Assembly: GCA_002295925.1 (NCBI GenBank) | Contig: DBGO01000021.1 | Location: forward strand, 53,136 to 117,135 | Reading direction: 5' to 3' | Source: Flavobacteriales bacterium UBA852 | Lineage (GTDB): Bacteria; Bacteroidota; Bacteroidia; Flavobacteriales_E; Vicingaceae | DNA: 64,000 bases | Shown here: positions 54,349 through 63,870 of the stretch, in pieces | How positions within the stretch are numbered: the stretch's first letter is position 1 | Layout of the letters: every line of letters begins with the position of its first letter | Translations under genes and position numbers: made by a program | Notes under the pieces: generated by a model | What the model saw: only the letters and a program-made list of their open reading frames with translations | Told to the model about the DNA's origin: nothing | Database searches by the model: none

Positions 54349-55194
54349 TTAGAAATGCCATAAATCATGTTCATAATTTGTAATCACTTCTTTGATTTTC
54401 TCACCTTCCAACAAAATATCCATTCCTTGTTTATAGTGTAATATCATTCGATCATAAACATTGCTTTCTTTCTGAATATATGAACTGAACATTCTTTTCC
54501 AAAAAATATCGTCGAATGTACGACGTTCTGCATCATTATGACGGTTAAACGTTTCATAATTGACAAAAACATATCGAGCTTGTGGAAAATAAATCCAAAA
54601 TAATGAAGAATAACCTCTTACTGTACCATCTTCATTTAAAATTTGCTTAACTGGCGCCATACCGATGATTCGTACATCCATAATAGAACGTTCTTTATCA
54701 AAAAACCAATCTTCTTTTAAATTATACATCATGATATCTTGCGATTCTAATTCTACAAATGATGAATCTGTTCCATATTGTTCACCATATTCATCGTATA
54801 AAGGGATAGTTTCATATCCGCCCATCTTACTTTTCGCTTCGGCTTTTGTTAAACTCACTTTGAATTCATCATCATCATAAGCTGTAATGGTCCCCTCTTC
54901 AATTCCATTTTTAATGACTTCAAATAAACTTTTACGATCAGCAATTGGAGAAATAGGATAATATAATGGAAAATTGATTTTTTCTTTTAAATCGATTTGT
55001 CGCCAAATTCGTTTAGACCACATTACATCATCTTCTCGTACATGAGTATAAGGTATCAATCTTTTGGTTGAACCTTTATGTTTTACCCAAGCTCCATCTA
55101 AAACTTGTGGTTCTCCTGTATCTTGTGCTAATAGCGTACTGATACTTAAGATAAATATCAGCAAACCAAGTGATGTCGTTTTTAATTTATTCAT
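54349..55194 (-). CDS. gldN: Type IX secretion system / gliding protein GldN (PorN)
   Basis: The 281-residue periplasmic protein has a signal peptide (MNKLKTTSLGLLIFILSIST, then LLAQ). It contains HVREDDVMWSKRIWRQIDLKEKINFPLYYP, DVRIIGMAPVKQ, LFWIYFPQARYVFVNYETFN and DDIFWKRMFSSYIQKESNVYDR, all conserved in GldN/PorN. In the T9SS it forms, with GldK, the periplasmic ring bound to the outer membrane. It is the last gene in the porP-gldK-gldL-gldM-gldN order and is followed by a terminator. Confidence 0.95.
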   Translation of the reverse strand: MNKLKTTSLGLLIFILSISTLLAQDTGEPQVLDGAWVKHKGSTKRLIPYTHVREDDVMWSKRIWRQIDLKEKINFPLYYPISPIADRKSLFEVIKNGIEEGTITAYDDDEFKVSLTKAEAKSKMGGYETIPLYDEYGEQYGTDSSFVELESQDIMMYNLKEDWFFDKERSIMDVRIIGMAPVKQILNEDGTVRGYSSLFWIYFPQARYVFVNYETFNRHNDAERRTFDDIFWKRMFSSYIQKESNVYDRMILHYKQGMDILLEGEKIKEVITNYEHDLWHF

Positions 55195-55237
55195 AACAGT
55201 TTATTTTAAAACTTTAAACGAAAATTTAAAGTAGTTA

Positions 55238-56920
55238 TTATATCACTTTTAAATTTACAGGTGCAATTTCACGTACAGAGCCATCAGGCATTTTAACCAT
55301 AATCTTTTCAATATAAATTTTCGCATTACGTCTTGATGAATTAATTAAACTTCTGCATTTATCATTAAATTTTGATCCATTCACCTTTTCTTCAACAATT
55401 TCTCCATTTTTCACTGTAGAAAATACAAATGATTTAACAACCGGTTTTACATCAAAATCAAATTTTTCCATTTTGGCAAAAACTCCCGGAATGTTTTTCA
55501 AAGCAGATTTTTTTATTGTACCTGAACCTGTAACATTACCAACATACGCTTTAGGATCCGGAATACGTTTAATTCTAAACTCAGCTTTACCTAAAGTAAC
55601 TTTTTTACCGTCAATTTCTGCTGATACAACAATTGTTCCTCTACCTTTACCTACACTTTTTGGTTTAACAACCCATTCTTTTCCTTTCTTTCTGATACCT
55701 AAACCACTAGCTTGTATTTTATCTTGTGGAACAGGAGCAGAAATTGATACAGGGTTTTCAACACCTACATAAAATACATTCATTTTTGTTGCAGCAACTG
55801 TTACAGAAGGTTTTGCAACTTCAAACATACTTTTGAATGGGAAAGCTTTTTTTCCTTTTTTTGTTTTAATAATAATTACACCCCCAAATTCGTGCTGGCC
55901 AATAGATTCTTTTACTTTTAGATATCCTTTTCCTCCATGTACATCTTTAAGTTGGAACCAATCGCCATCGCCCCAACCTTCACCACGTGTACCAATCATA
56001 ATTTTATTTGGGTCGGTTTCACCATTAGCAACTAAAGCACTGTCATATTTTCCAATGTAAATTTCAGGTGCAATACGATCGTCATAAGCCGCTGTAAAAA
56101 TTTCAGCTTTAAATGTATCACCCTCCATTACATACGCTCTTTTTGCATATGCAAAACCTTCAACTTTATTAAAAGACACACCTGATGCATCAATATATTC
56201 ATAAAGTTTTGCCAATGCTTCGGCCTCAGCAGTTCTAACATCAGCTTGTAATTTAGATAATAATGAGATAACTGCCGCTAAAGGCTTGTGATAAAATGTT
56301 CCTACAACCCAAGGTTGCTCCATTCCATCATGGTCTTTTACATTTGGAAAACGTAAAGCGATATTATTATCAACCTCTTCACGCGCCTTTTCGTAATTTG
56401 GAATTTTATTGTCAAATACATTTAGAATATTTTCCCTGTATTTAGTTAATTTATCTTGCATTGTCAGAGCCGCATAATCTTCAAAGCCGGGATATGGTTT
56501 CGGATTTGCGGGATCTGCCAAACCAAAGATACGAGAAGGATCATCAAAGTTATCTTTAGAACTTACATGTTCTAAAGTAAGTGTATCAGCCACCTCTTGT
56601 GGTACTTTATCAACTTCTCTAATTAAAACTTTTTTGATTTCTTCTAAATATTCAAATGTTTCATTTGATAATTTTTTGATTTCATCAGCTTTCTTTTGGA
56701 AAATCTTCATTGCCTCTCCATTAGCTGCTGCTTTATCAAATTGAGCATATAAGATTTCATTCTTACCTTCCATTGTTTTGGAAGTTTCTTCAAAACCTTC
56801 ATTGATTGCTACAAATGCTTCGAGAATAGAACTTGATACGTTAATTGCTAAAAGCGCCGTAAGTACCAAGTACATCATACCAATCATTTTCTGTCTTGGT
56901 GGTAATTTACCTCCTGCCAT
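55238..56920 (-). CDS. gldM: Type IX secretion system / gliding motor protein GldM (PorM)
   Basis: The 560-residue protein starts MAGGKLPPRQKMIGMMYLVL and has one inner-membrane helix (MIGMMYLVLTALLAINVSSSILEAF). A long periplasmic part with coiled coil and Ig-like domains follows (LNFDVKPVVKSFVF-type strand region, RSLINSSRRNAKIYIEKI at the C-terminus). In known systems GldM dimers rotate with the GldL pentamer and reach the GldK/N ring. It lies 51 bases after gldL and 43 before gldN. Confidence 0.96.
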   Translation of the reverse strand: MAGGKLPPRQKMIGMMYLVLTALLAINVSSSILEAFVAINEGFEETSKTMEGKNEILYAQFDKAAANGEAMKIFQKKADEIKKLSNETFEYLEEIKKVLIREVDKVPQEVADTLTLEHVSSKDNFDDPSRIFGLADPANPKPYPGFEDYAALTMQDKLTKYRENILNVFDNKIPNYEKAREEVDNNIALRFPNVKDHDGMEQPWVVGTFYHKPLAAVISLLSKLQADVRTAEAEALAKLYEYIDASGVSFNKVEGFAYAKRAYVMEGDTFKAEIFTAAYDDRIAPEIYIGKYDSALVANGETDPNKIMIGTRGEGWGDGDWFQLKDVHGGKGYLKVKESIGQHEFGGVIIIKTKKGKKAFPFKSMFEVAKPSVTVAATKMNVFYVGVENPVSISAPVPQDKIQASGLGIRKKGKEWVVKPKSVGKGRGTIVVSAEIDGKKVTLGKAEFRIKRIPDPKAYVGNVTGSGTIKKSALKNIPGVFAKMEKFDFDVKPVVKSFVFSTVKNGEIVEEKVNGSKFNDKCRSLINSSRRNAKIYIEKIMVKMPDGSVREIAPVNLKVI

Positions 56921-56971
56921 TTTATTATAATTTTAAATATTGAACAATAAATTAATTTGAATAATTACTTA

Positions 56972-57796
56972 CTAAGCATTAATGTTTGTATTTGTCATAG
57001 CTGTTAACATATTACCGTAAATGGTATTTAATGCTTGTAAGTTTTTAGACAGCTCGGAGATATTTTCTTTGTAGCGTTTAGTATCTTCTACAGAACCACT
57101 AAGGTTTTCCATTAACTCAGTTATTCCGGCATACATTTGTTGCATAGTTTGTGCTTGTTGCTCTGAACCTTGTAATTGCATTTCGTAAGAACGGTTAAGT
57201 GCTTCAAGCGTTTGTGCCATTTTTTGCAATTCTTCACCGGTAGAAGCACCGCTTTCAGCAGCTGTTGAAAGACCAGTTAATGCTTGAGATGCTTCTTGGT
57301 AAGTTTCCGCCAAGTCACTCACTTTAACAGATGCGTTTTTCAAACTTTCTGTATATTCATTAGTAGCAACTGCTGCATCAGTAATATCTGATAATTTTGC
57401 AGCATTATCACTTAAACGACGTAAACCTTCGCCTAAACTTTCCAATAATTCAGGTTCAATTTTAGCCTCTTCCAACATTTTATCAAGCTCTTCTGTAATA
57501 GATTCAGGCTGTTTGGCAGGTTTATGACCGTGCCCATGGCCACTTTCCTCGTCCATTCCTGCCAATTCCGGATAAACCAATGTCCAATCGGGGTCCATGT
57601 GTGGTGGTTCAAAAGCTGAAAGTGCGAAAATGATAGCCTCTGTACCCATACCGGCAATAAGCATCACATCCCAAAAAGGCCAGTGCATAATTTTAAATAA
57701 GGCTCCAACGATTACTACGGATGCACCCATACCGTAGATAAAAGCCATAATTTTCTTTCCTTTTTTTGTTTCAAATAAAAATTCTGCAAATCCCAT
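56972..57796 (-). CDS. gldL: Type IX secretion system / gliding motor protein GldL (PorL)
   Basis: ATG at 57796 gives about 274 residues, MGFAEFLFETKKGKKIMAF; an in-frame TTG at 57802 would add two residues. Two transmembrane helices come first (FIYGMGASVVIVGALFKIMHW and DVMLIAGMGTEAIIFALSAF), the second carrying the glutamate (GTEAI) implicated in proton use by the T9SS motor. A cytoplasmic helical region with coiled coils follows (LEEAKIEPELLESLGEGLRRLSDN, MAQTLEALNRSYEMQLQ). It is read between gldK and gldM. Confidence 0.96.
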   Translation of the reverse strand: MGFAEFLFETKKGKKIMAFIYGMGASVVIVGALFKIMHWPFWDVMLIAGMGTEAIIFALSAFEPPHMDPDWTLVYPELAGMDEESGHGHGHKPAKQPESITEELDKMLEEAKIEPELLESLGEGLRRLSDNAAKLSDITDAAVATNEYTESLKNASVKVSDLAETYQEASQALTGLSTAAESGASTGEELQKMAQTLEALNRSYEMQLQGSEQQAQTMQQMYAGITELMENLSGSVEDTKRYKENISELSKNLQALNTIYGNMLTAMTNTNINA

Positions 57797-57868
57797 AGTC
57801 AAAAATTTTAAGTTATTAAATTAGATAGGTTAAAGATATAAATTAAATTTTAATTATTAAACAATACA

Positions 57869-59170
57869 TTATAAATTATCATCCTTTGCTCTTCCAAGGA
57901 AAGTCATCACATTACGGAAACTCACATAACATTTTGCCGTATCTTGGAATTCATAAGTACGCGTTCCGGTTTGTAGATAATATCCTACATCTTTCCATGA
58001 ACCTCCACGGATAACTTTACGTTTTTGAGCAGGCGCATCATCTTCGGTTGCATCATATTGAAAATCCATATTTAAATCATGAGCAAAATTGTAAGCTGAC
58101 TCATCGAAAGCATTGTTTGTCCATTCAGCAGCATTACCGGCCATACAATACAATCCGTAGTCATTCGGATTATAAGACCAAATTTTTACTGTATGGAAAC
58201 CACCATCGTCAATATAATTACCTCGTAATGGTTTAAAATTACCCAAGAAGCAACCTCTGCTGTTTCTTATGTAAGGTCCACCCCAAGGATATGGACTTAA
58301 ATCCAAACCTCCACGAGCTGCCCACTCCCATTCTGACTCGGTTGGTAATCGAAAATCATGCACTAATGTCATACCTCGCATACGTAACCAGTTGTGTAAT
58401 AATTGAGAGCGCCATACCGAGAAACCTTTTGCTTGTCTCCAAGTAACACCTACTACAGGATAATCATCATAAGCAGGATGCCAAAAATAAGCTTGAGTCA
58501 TAGGTTCGTTAAATGAATAAGTAAAATCATGCACCCAAGCCAATGTATCAGGATAAGCATAAACCCATTCACGAACAATAAATTTTGAACGATCGGAAGA
58601 ATACACAAAATCTACATCACGGTTATCACGTTTTGCCGCTTCACGCAAGTTAATCCAAAAGAAATCGAATTTAAACTTACGCACGTCAAACTGACGACGT
58701 CTGTAATAACGTTCATGTTCCGGCAAATACATTACACTTAATGCTTCGCGTTGTTCAGGGTCATCCCACTCAATATCTTCATACCAATTGATAAGAGGCG
58801 GATCAATATCCTCATCATAATCATTTGTTGTAATTAAATAACGTTCTTCATCCACTTCTTCACCTACAATTTTGTAAGCAATAGAGTCACGCACCCAATA
58901 TACAAATTGACGCCATTCGTTGTTAGAAATTTCAGTTTCGTCAATATAGAACGCTTGTACCGAAACTGTTTTGGTTTGAGCGGTTAGTGAATAAGGCACA
59001 TCTTGATCGCTTGGCCCCATATTGTAACTTCCCATTGGAATGTAAAGCATTCCGTACGGATCGGGCTGATACCAAGGTTCTCGCCCTTGAACGCCGATAA
59101 GCTCTCCTGAATCGGAGCTACAACTATACAGAATAGTTGCCAGCATTGATATGAACAATAATTTTTTCAT
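57869..59170 (-). CDS. gldK: Type IX secretion system / gliding lipoprotein GldK (PorK)
   Basis: The 433-residue lipoprotein starts MKKLLFISMLATI and has lipobox LYSC. It has the formylglycine-enzyme/sulfatase-modifying fold of GldK: YIPMGSYNMGPSDQDVPY, SVQAFYIDETEISNNEWRQFVYW, HPAYDDYPVVGVTWRQAKGFSVWR, RLPTESEWEWAARGG, YCMAGNAAEWTNNAF and RKVIRGGSWKDVGYYLQTG. It builds the outer-membrane-associated GldK/N ring. It lies between porP and gldL. Confidence 0.96.
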   Translation of the reverse strand: MKKLLFISMLATILYSCSSDSGELIGVQGREPWYQPDPYGMLYIPMGSYNMGPSDQDVPYSLTAQTKTVSVQAFYIDETEISNNEWRQFVYWVRDSIAYKIVGEEVDEERYLITTNDYDEDIDPPLINWYEDIEWDDPEQREALSVMYLPEHERYYRRRQFDVRKFKFDFFWINLREAAKRDNRDVDFVYSSDRSKFIVREWVYAYPDTLAWVHDFTYSFNEPMTQAYFWHPAYDDYPVVGVTWRQAKGFSVWRSQLLHNWLRMRGMTLVHDFRLPTESEWEWAARGGLDLSPYPWGGPYIRNSRGCFLGNFKPLRGNYIDDGGFHTVKIWSYNPNDYGLYCMAGNAAEWTNNAFDESAYNFAHDLNMDFQYDATEDDAPAQKRKVIRGGSWKDVGYYLQTGTRTYEFQDTAKCYVSFRNVMTFLGRAKDDNL

Positions 59171-59244
59171 GTTACCTCCTATATTTGATTCCGCAATTGC
59201 GGAAGAATCAACAATTTTGTCTTTACGATTAAATTTATTTTTTG

Positions 59245-60210
59245 TTACAAGAATCGTACACTGTGATATTTCAGTACTTTAGGTGTACTTGAAATTGGCT
59301 TACAATATTTAAGCATTACTTCTAACGACCCACTGGTGTACTTTCCTAATTTAGATGTTGTATAATCGTAAGCAATCCCCAATTTTAAACCATCTAAATT
59401 TGAAGAAATACCTCCAAAATTATATCCTGCCATTACAGCAATTGCGTCTTGCATCCTATAACTAACGCCGCCCCATATTGAATTATTGTATAAAGCCAAA
59501 ACATTTAAATCTAATTGAGTAGAAGCTCCGTCGGATTTAATAAAAATTGAAGGTTGTAATTGCCACTGCGGATTTACATCGTAATAATAACCGGCCATAA
59601 CATAATAATGACGTGCAAGGTTGTATCTTAATCCATCGAAACTTCCGGATTGTGCAGCTTGCTCAAATGTTCCTTGCGGAATATGAGTAGCCGATAAACC
59701 TACATATAGTTTATTTTTAATTTGATAATATAAACCGGCTCCAAAGTCAAAAGTATTATCTGAAGCTCCATTATCGGGAATAGAGGCATCTAATGTATAA
59801 TCATCAACAGCTACCCATTCCGGTTTTAACGACTTACTGATTAAACCTCCTTCTATACCTATTCCAATATCCCCAGGGCCTAGAGTTCTTCTGTAAGCAT
59901 AAGCCAATTTAAAGTTTGAAGTTGTTTCAATACCTAAATGATCTTGCCAAACTGTTAACCCTGCTCCATGTTGAGCCCCTAAAAAGTTAAAAGCAATATC
60001 TCCACTAAAAGTACCTGTTGTAGGATTTCCGTTAAAACCCATCCATTGAGCCCTGTACAATAAAACACCACACACTCCACCATTGGCTCCGGCAAACCCG
60101 GGATTAACAGATAATTTGTTAAACATATTTTGTGTGAATTGAGCATCTTGCTGCGCAAAACCTACAAATCCGCTTAACAATAAAGCTACCGAAGTAATAA
60201 TTCTTTTCAT
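59245..60210 (-). CDS. porP: PorP/SprF family T9SS outer-membrane protein
   Basis: The 321-residue product has a signal peptide (MKRIITSVALLLSGFVGFAQ) and then QDAQFTQNMFNKLSVNPGFAGANGGVC, the signature start of the PorP/SprF family. The barrel strands include GVLLYRAQWMGFNGNP, GAGLTVWQDHLG, KLAYAYRRTLGPGDIGIG, LYVGLSATHIP and AVMAGYNFGGISSNLDGLKLGIAYDY. Family members link the T9SS to PorE or serve in SprB secretion. The gene lies upstream of gldK, the common order. Name porP versus sprF is not separable here. Confidence 0.93.
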   Translation of the reverse strand: MKRIITSVALLLSGFVGFAQQDAQFTQNMFNKLSVNPGFAGANGGVCGVLLYRAQWMGFNGNPTTGTFSGDIAFNFLGAQHGAGLTVWQDHLGIETTSNFKLAYAYRRTLGPGDIGIGIEGGLISKSLKPEWVAVDDYTLDASIPDNGASDNTFDFGAGLYYQIKNKLYVGLSATHIPQGTFEQAAQSGSFDGLRYNLARHYYVMAGYYYDVNPQWQLQPSIFIKSDGASTQLDLNVLALYNNSIWGGVSYRMQDAIAVMAGYNFGGISSNLDGLKLGIAYDYTTSKLGKYTSGSLEVMLKYCKPISSTPKVLKYHSVRFL

Positions 60211-60231
60211 AAATCAGAATTTAAAATAAAT

Positions 60232-60243
60232 ACAACTAGTTGT
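60232..60243. repeat. 12-base palindrome ACAACTAGTTGT upstream of porP
   Basis: A perfect palindrome lies 21 bases before the porP ATG, in the 175-base region between it and the arginase-fold gene. It could bind a dimeric regulator of the T9SS operon, but a 12-base palindrome also occurs by chance in AT-rich DNA. Confidence 0.35.
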
Positions 60244-60385
60244 TTTTCAATATTTTCAAGTAACTTAAAGCATTCAAATAAGGAAATACTTTGCATTACT
60301 AGGTCGCTAAAATAAGTAATTTTTTTTTTTATCCAAAAAATATTTCAACTTTTAATTGTTGAAAACCTGTTCATATCTCGGAAAA

Positions 60386-61546
60386 TTACTGCAATTTCAA
60401 ATAAGTTTTCCACCATCGGTCGGGCATTTCATTGTTGCATGCCGTTTGATAATCTTTATATGTACAGGGAATCAATAAGTGTCTTTTAAACTTAATCTCT
60501 TTGTGTTCGGGATAAGGAACCTCCATCCACCAGCGCTCGGATTTGTCGGACTTATAAAAGTTTAATTCTTTTCCGTCATCCAAATGAACAATATATTTTA
60601 AGTAACCGGATATATCGCTTACAGGATAATCTTTTTTGCGGTTATAAAATCCTTCTATAAAATACCAAATTATTTGCGATGCCAATTGTGCCGTAACGTT
60701 TTGTTTGTCGAGCTTGGGATTATATTCATACAGTCCGAAAGAAGACACTTTATCGCTTAAACCGGCATAACGTGCTATTTGACAAGCTTCATTTCCCCAC
60801 AATCCATTTGGCACAGCGTTTCCGTTGGCAAAAGCATCGGAATAGCGAACCGCCGAGATATCGAATGAAACAATATCGGCATTTCTGACAATCGGTTCTG
60901 TTTCTTCCATGGCTTGCTGCACTCTTCCTAATCGATATGCATCAAAAAACAATTTATTCATCAACTCTATTTCTTCTTGTGCAACAAAATAGCTTTGATA
61001 ACCGACATTACTAAAATTAAACAGAAAATTGGGCTGATGTAATATTATATGTGTTAAATAATTATTGGCATTTAGTTCTTCCTCGGGAAGATAACCGATA
61101 TTCAATTGATTATCTATTGCCACCAGGTTTACAACTTGTTCGAGTTTTTGATAAGCCGTAAAATTGGCATAGGTTAAATCTTGCGTGCCGCCCAAAATAA
61201 TGGGAATGACATTTTTTTTAAGTAACTGAATGATGGTTTCTTGCAAGGCAAAATATGTGTCGGAGGTTTGAAAACCGGCTTTAATATTACCTAAATCTAA
61301 AATTGAGAGTTCTTGCTCAAGGGGCGAAAACAACTTATACAATTCTTCACGAATAGTATCGGGTGCATTTTTACAGCCTGAGTTTTTCGGGTTTCCCCTA
61401 TCCTCTTCTACACCAATTAGAGCCAAGTCATAATCTTCAATAAACACTTCGTCATTAAAGGGTTGAATAATTGCACCTAACTGTTCGGGGTGATATGAAG
61501 TATCATCATTTTTTTGATAAGGTGTAAGAAAATCGGCTATATTCAT
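60386..61546 (-). CDS. Arginase/formimidoylglutamase-fold protein, probable pseudoenzyme
   Basis: The 386-residue protein has the ureohydrolase scaffold: LALIGVEEDRGNPKNSGCKNAPDTIREELYKL (about 40-72), LSILDLGNI, and the remnants of three metal motifs. The first is GGTQDL where active enzymes have GGDHS, the second IDNQLN instead of DAHxD, and the third SFDISAVRYSD where SxDxDxxxP is expected. Thus two histidines and two aspartates are lost. Homologues annotated as formimidoylglutamase sit next to gldK in other Bacteroidota. I infer lost catalysis and a new role. It starts 8 bases after topA. Confidence 0.85.
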   Translation of the reverse strand: MNIADFLTPYQKNDDTSYHPEQLGAIIQPFNDEVFIEDYDLALIGVEEDRGNPKNSGCKNAPDTIREELYKLFSPLEQELSILDLGNIKAGFQTSDTYFALQETIIQLLKKNVIPIILGGTQDLTYANFTAYQKLEQVVNLVAIDNQLNIGYLPEEELNANNYLTHIILHQPNFLFNFSNVGYQSYFVAQEEIELMNKLFFDAYRLGRVQQAMEETEPIVRNADIVSFDISAVRYSDAFANGNAVPNGLWGNEACQIARYAGLSDKVSSFGLYEYNPKLDKQNVTAQLASQIIWYFIEGFYNRKKDYPVSDISGYLKYIVHLDDGKELNFYKSDKSERWWMEVPYPEHKEIKFKRHLLIPCTYKDYQTACNNEMPDRWWKTYLKLQ

Positions 61547-61554
61547 CTATCAAA

Positions 61555-63870
61555 TTATTTTTTTGACCTTTTCTTTTTTGCAGGTGCTTTTTCTGCCAAT
61601 TCGAGGCATTGTTCCAAAGTTAATTCTTCGGGTTTAATATCCTTTGGAATTTTAATATTCTTTTTGCCTATTTTGATATATGGCCCGTATCTTCCGTTTA
61701 AAACCTGAACATCTTTGTTTTCGGGGAACGTTTTAATGTATTTGTTTGCTTCGGCTTTTTTCTTTTCTTCAATCAATTCGACAGCTCTTTCAAGCGTAAG
61801 TTTCATTGGGTCTTCTTCTTTGGGAATGGAAACAAACAACTTATCGAATTTCACATAAGGTCCAAATCTGCCAATATTTACCGATACTTCTTTTCCTTCA
61901 TACTCTCCCAACACTTTTGGCAAGTCAAATAATTTCAGCGCTTCTTCGAGTGTAATGGTTTCTATACTTTGATTTTTTTGTAAAGATGCAAACTTTGGTT
62001 TTTCTTCATCTTCAGCAGAACCGATTTGAATCATCGGACCAAAACGACCTATGCGCGCAATAACAGGTTTTCCGGTTTTTGGGTCGGTACCCAACACTCG
62101 CTCTCCGACAGATTTCTTTTCTATTTTAAGTGTCTCCTCTACATTTTTATGGAATGGTCCGTAAAAATTATCAATCATTTTATACCATTCTATCAAACCT
62201 TGGGCAACCTCATCAAATTGTTCTTCCACTTTTGCCGTAAAGCTGTAATCCAGTATTTTTTTGAAATGATCAACCAGAAAATCTGTAACTACAATGCCAA
62301 TGTCGGTTGGAAAAAGCTTTTTCTTTTCGGCGCCGGTGTTTTCTACTTTTACTTCTTCTTTTATCTCGTTGTTTTCGAGTTTTATTACATTGTATTCGCG
62401 TTTTACGCCTTCACGGTCTTCTTTTACTACATAACCGCGTTTTTGAATGGTAGATATGGTTGGTGCATAAGTAGATGGGCGTCCAATGCCTAATTCTTCG
62501 AGTTTACGAACCAAACTGGCTTCGGTATATCGTGGCGGATGCTGAGTGAAGCGTTGAACAGCTTCTACCGATTTTAGTTTTAAATGCTGTCCGACATCCA
62601 TTTTGGGCAACATTCCTTGTTGTGCTTCGTCTTCTTCGGTTATTTGGTCATCATCTTTCGACTCCATATATACTTTAAGGAAACCGTCGAATTTAAGCAC
62701 TTCGCCTTTTGCCACCAATTTTTCGTTGGCAGTGGTAACGGTGATTGTTGCCGTAGTTTTTTCAAATTGTGCATTTGCCATTTGCGAGGCAATGGTGCGC
62801 TTCCAAATCAAATCGTACAGCTTATTCATTTGCGCACTTTCTCCGGCTGTTTTGTTTTGCAAGTAAGTAGGACGAATTGCTTCGTGTGCCTCTTGTGCTC
62901 CTTTTGATTTGGTTGTATATTGACGTGGGTTACTGTATTTTTCTCCAAATTCTTTTACAATAACATCTTTTGCGGTATTTATGGCATCTTGCGATAAATT
63001 TACCGAGTCGGTTCTCATATAGGTAATTTTACCCGCTTCATAAAGTTTTTGTGCCAACGACATGGTTTGAGCAACGGTAAACCCTAATTTGCGCGATGCC
63101 TCTTGTTGTAAGGTAGAAGTGGTAAACGGTGCCGAGGGTGAACGATATGAAGGTTTCGACTCAATGTTTTCTACAATAAAATCGGCTGATTGACATGCTT
63201 TTACAAATGCCAATGCGCTTTCTTTATCTTTAAAACGCTTGGGTAATTCTGCTTTTACCACTTCATTATTATCGGTCAATAAATAAGCGGTTACTTTGTA
63301 AGAAGAAGTGGATTTGAAATTTTGAATTTCTCTTTCTCTTTCTACAATTAAGCGAACAGCAACCGATTGTACACGACCTGCCGACAGTGAGGGCTTTACT
63401 TTTTTCCACAAAACAGGCGAAAGTTCATACCCCACCAATCTGTCGAGAACCCTGCGGGCTTGTTGAGCATCTACAAGGTTTTTGTTTATTTTTCGCGGTT
63501 GTTTAATGGCATTTAAAATGGCATTTTTTGTAATTTCATGAAAAACAATTCGTTTTGTTTTTTCATCATCCAAATCCAATGCTTCTGACAAATGCCAAGC
63601 AATAGCTTCTCCTTCGCGGTCTTCATCGGAAGCCAACCAAACCGTTTCGGCTTCTTTGGCTAATTTTTTTAATTCGCTGACAATTTTCTTTTTGTCTGAC
63701 GGAATAACATATTTGGGTTCGTAATTGTGCTCTACATCAACTGCCAATGATTTTCCGGGTAAATCGCGAATATGCCCGAAACTGGACTTTACGGTGTAAT
63801 CTTTACCAAGAAATTTCTCAATGGTTTTGGCTTTGGCAGGCGACTCGACAATTACTAAATTCTTTACCAT
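61555..63870 (-). CDS. topA: DNA topoisomerase I
   Basis: This type IA topoisomerase relaxes negative supercoils. ATG at 63870 gives 771 residues, MVKNLVIVESPAKAKTIEKF; a longer frame to 63903 adds 11. The Toprim motifs are IVESPAKAKTI and ASDEDREGEAIAWHL. The active-site tyrosine is in GKITYMRTDS (Tyr284). LGIGRPSTYAPTISTIQKRGYV is also conserved. The C-terminus lacks four-Cys zinc fingers and instead has three GRFGPxxxIG-type repeats (GRFGPMIQIG, GRFGPYVKF, GRYGPYIKIG), then a lysine-rich tail. It is cotranscribed with the arginase-fold gene. Confidence 0.97.
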   Translation of the reverse strand: MVKNLVIVESPAKAKTIEKFLGKDYTVKSSFGHIRDLPGKSLAVDVEHNYEPKYVIPSDKKKIVSELKKLAKEAETVWLASDEDREGEAIAWHLSEALDLDDEKTKRIVFHEITKNAILNAIKQPRKINKNLVDAQQARRVLDRLVGYELSPVLWKKVKPSLSAGRVQSVAVRLIVEREREIQNFKSTSSYKVTAYLLTDNNEVVKAELPKRFKDKESALAFVKACQSADFIVENIESKPSYRSPSAPFTTSTLQQEASRKLGFTVAQTMSLAQKLYEAGKITYMRTDSVNLSQDAINTAKDVIVKEFGEKYSNPRQYTTKSKGAQEAHEAIRPTYLQNKTAGESAQMNKLYDLIWKRTIASQMANAQFEKTTATITVTTANEKLVAKGEVLKFDGFLKVYMESKDDDQITEEDEAQQGMLPKMDVGQHLKLKSVEAVQRFTQHPPRYTEASLVRKLEELGIGRPSTYAPTISTIQKRGYVVKEDREGVKREYNVIKLENNEIKEEVKVENTGAEKKKLFPTDIGIVVTDFLVDHFKKILDYSFTAKVEEQFDEVAQGLIEWYKMIDNFYGPFHKNVEETLKIEKKSVGERVLGTDPKTGKPVIARIGRFGPMIQIGSAEDEEKPKFASLQKNQSIETITLEEALKLFDLPKVLGEYEGKEVSVNIGRFGPYVKFDKLFVSIPKEEDPMKLTLERAVELIEEKKKAEANKYIKTFPENKDVQVLNGRYGPYIKIGKKNIKIPKDIKPEELTLEQCLELAEKAPAKKKRSKK

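Noticed and set aside
62026..62493. Open plus-strand frame of 155 codons opposite topA
   Set aside because: Shadow of the topA coding strand; the translation is a Phe/Tyr-rich artefact.
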